Source: Bacillota bacterium
GTDB taxonomy: Bacteria; Bacillota; Clostridia; DSM-8532
NCBI GenBank assembly: GCA_023446675.1
Contig: JAEXPO010000647.1
Coordinates: 1-6,761 of the forward strand
Direction of reading: 5' to 3'
Length of the DNA: 6,761 bases
Below are positions 6,615 through 6,761 of this stretch, piece after piece. Both the position numbers and the translations under genes were made by a program. Numbering within the stretch: position 1 is the stretch's first letter; every line of letters starts with the position of its first letter. The notes below the pieces were generated by a model that saw only the letters and a program-made list of their open reading frames with translations, ran no database searches and was not told where the DNA came from.

Positions 6615-6653
6615 TCCCTCTTTTTTATGGGGGGGATATGTGAGTAAATATTT

Positions 6654-6761
6654 TCAAACTTTTACCAAATCACCGTTGACGTTGAAAGTCACATCCTCAC
6701 GGGTGACGCCACTGCCGGAAGAATGGTGCTCCTGGTTGTGACAATCCTGACAGGTGTATTC
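6654..6761 (-). CDS. C-terminal end of a probable HNH endonuclease
   Basis: The last 35 codons of a gene entering from the right edge end at TGA 6656-6654. The visible residues are 'EYTCQDCHNQEHHSS' followed by 'GSGVTREDVTFNVNGDLVKV'. 'CxxCHNxEH' is the usual second half of an HNH nuclease zinc-binding core, carrying the final Asn/His of the motif, and the short 'F...G.LV' tail is common in phage HNH proteins. A small HNH nuclease directly upstream of the terminase genes is frequent in HK97-like phages, where it works with terminase in cutting DNA at the packaging site. Only the end is visible, so the catalytic His and first Cys pair cannot be checked. Confidence 0.65.
   Translation of the reverse strand, partial: EYTCQDCHNQEHHSSGSGVTREDVTFNVNGDLVKV

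Noticed and set aside
6601..6626. Rho-independent terminator on the plus strand (GC-rich arm followed by TTTTTT)
   Set aside because: The T-run at 6621-6626 is separated from the stem by TCCCTC, the loop is 34 bases, and there is no plus-strand gene to terminate. The structure is kept as a dyad without a terminator call.

Overview
The window is the DNA-packaging and head-assembly block of a tailed (siphovirus-type, HK97-like) phage or prophage. Every gene lies on the minus strand, so transcription runs from right to left. The closest relatives I recognise from memory are Clostridia/Firmicutes prophages. Strong GAGGTGA-type Shine-Dalgarno sequences, a P27-like small terminase and the HK97 gp10/gp11 neck proteins all fit that. 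No host gene is present, so the host cannot be placed more finely and integrated versus free phage cannot be decided.

Layout in transcription order (right to left): the C-terminal end of an HNH-endonuclease-like protein (6654-6761, cut by the window edge); a 114-base noncoding gap holding a nested inverted repeat, a possible cos or packaging site (about 6552-6614); small terminase (6153-6521); large terminase (4444-6156), full length but broken by two in-frame TAA codons; portal (3140-4420, probable TTG start); ClpP-like prohead protease (2497-3201, probable GTG start inside the portal gene); major capsid protein with a fused N-terminal scaffold-like domain (1253-2500); gp6-like head-tail connector (920-1213); head closure protein (625-927); HK97 gp10-like neck/tail-completion protein (171-620); and the start of a gp11/DUF3168-like tail terminator (1-190, cut by the window edge).

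The terminases would feed DNA through the portal into a capsid whose delta domain is removed by the protease. The connector, closure and gp10/gp11 proteins would then seal the head and join the tail. Genes overlap or lie within 40 bases of each other, as expected for one translationally coupled operon.

The main anomaly is the large terminase. All its ATPase and nuclease motifs are present in one uninterrupted frame of 570 codons, yet codon 148 (expected Tyr) and codon 240 (expected Leu) are TAA. The other genes fully contained in the window are open. This looks like a recently inactivated packaging motor in an otherwise intact head module, or sequence error. I found no evidence of a wholly new system here.
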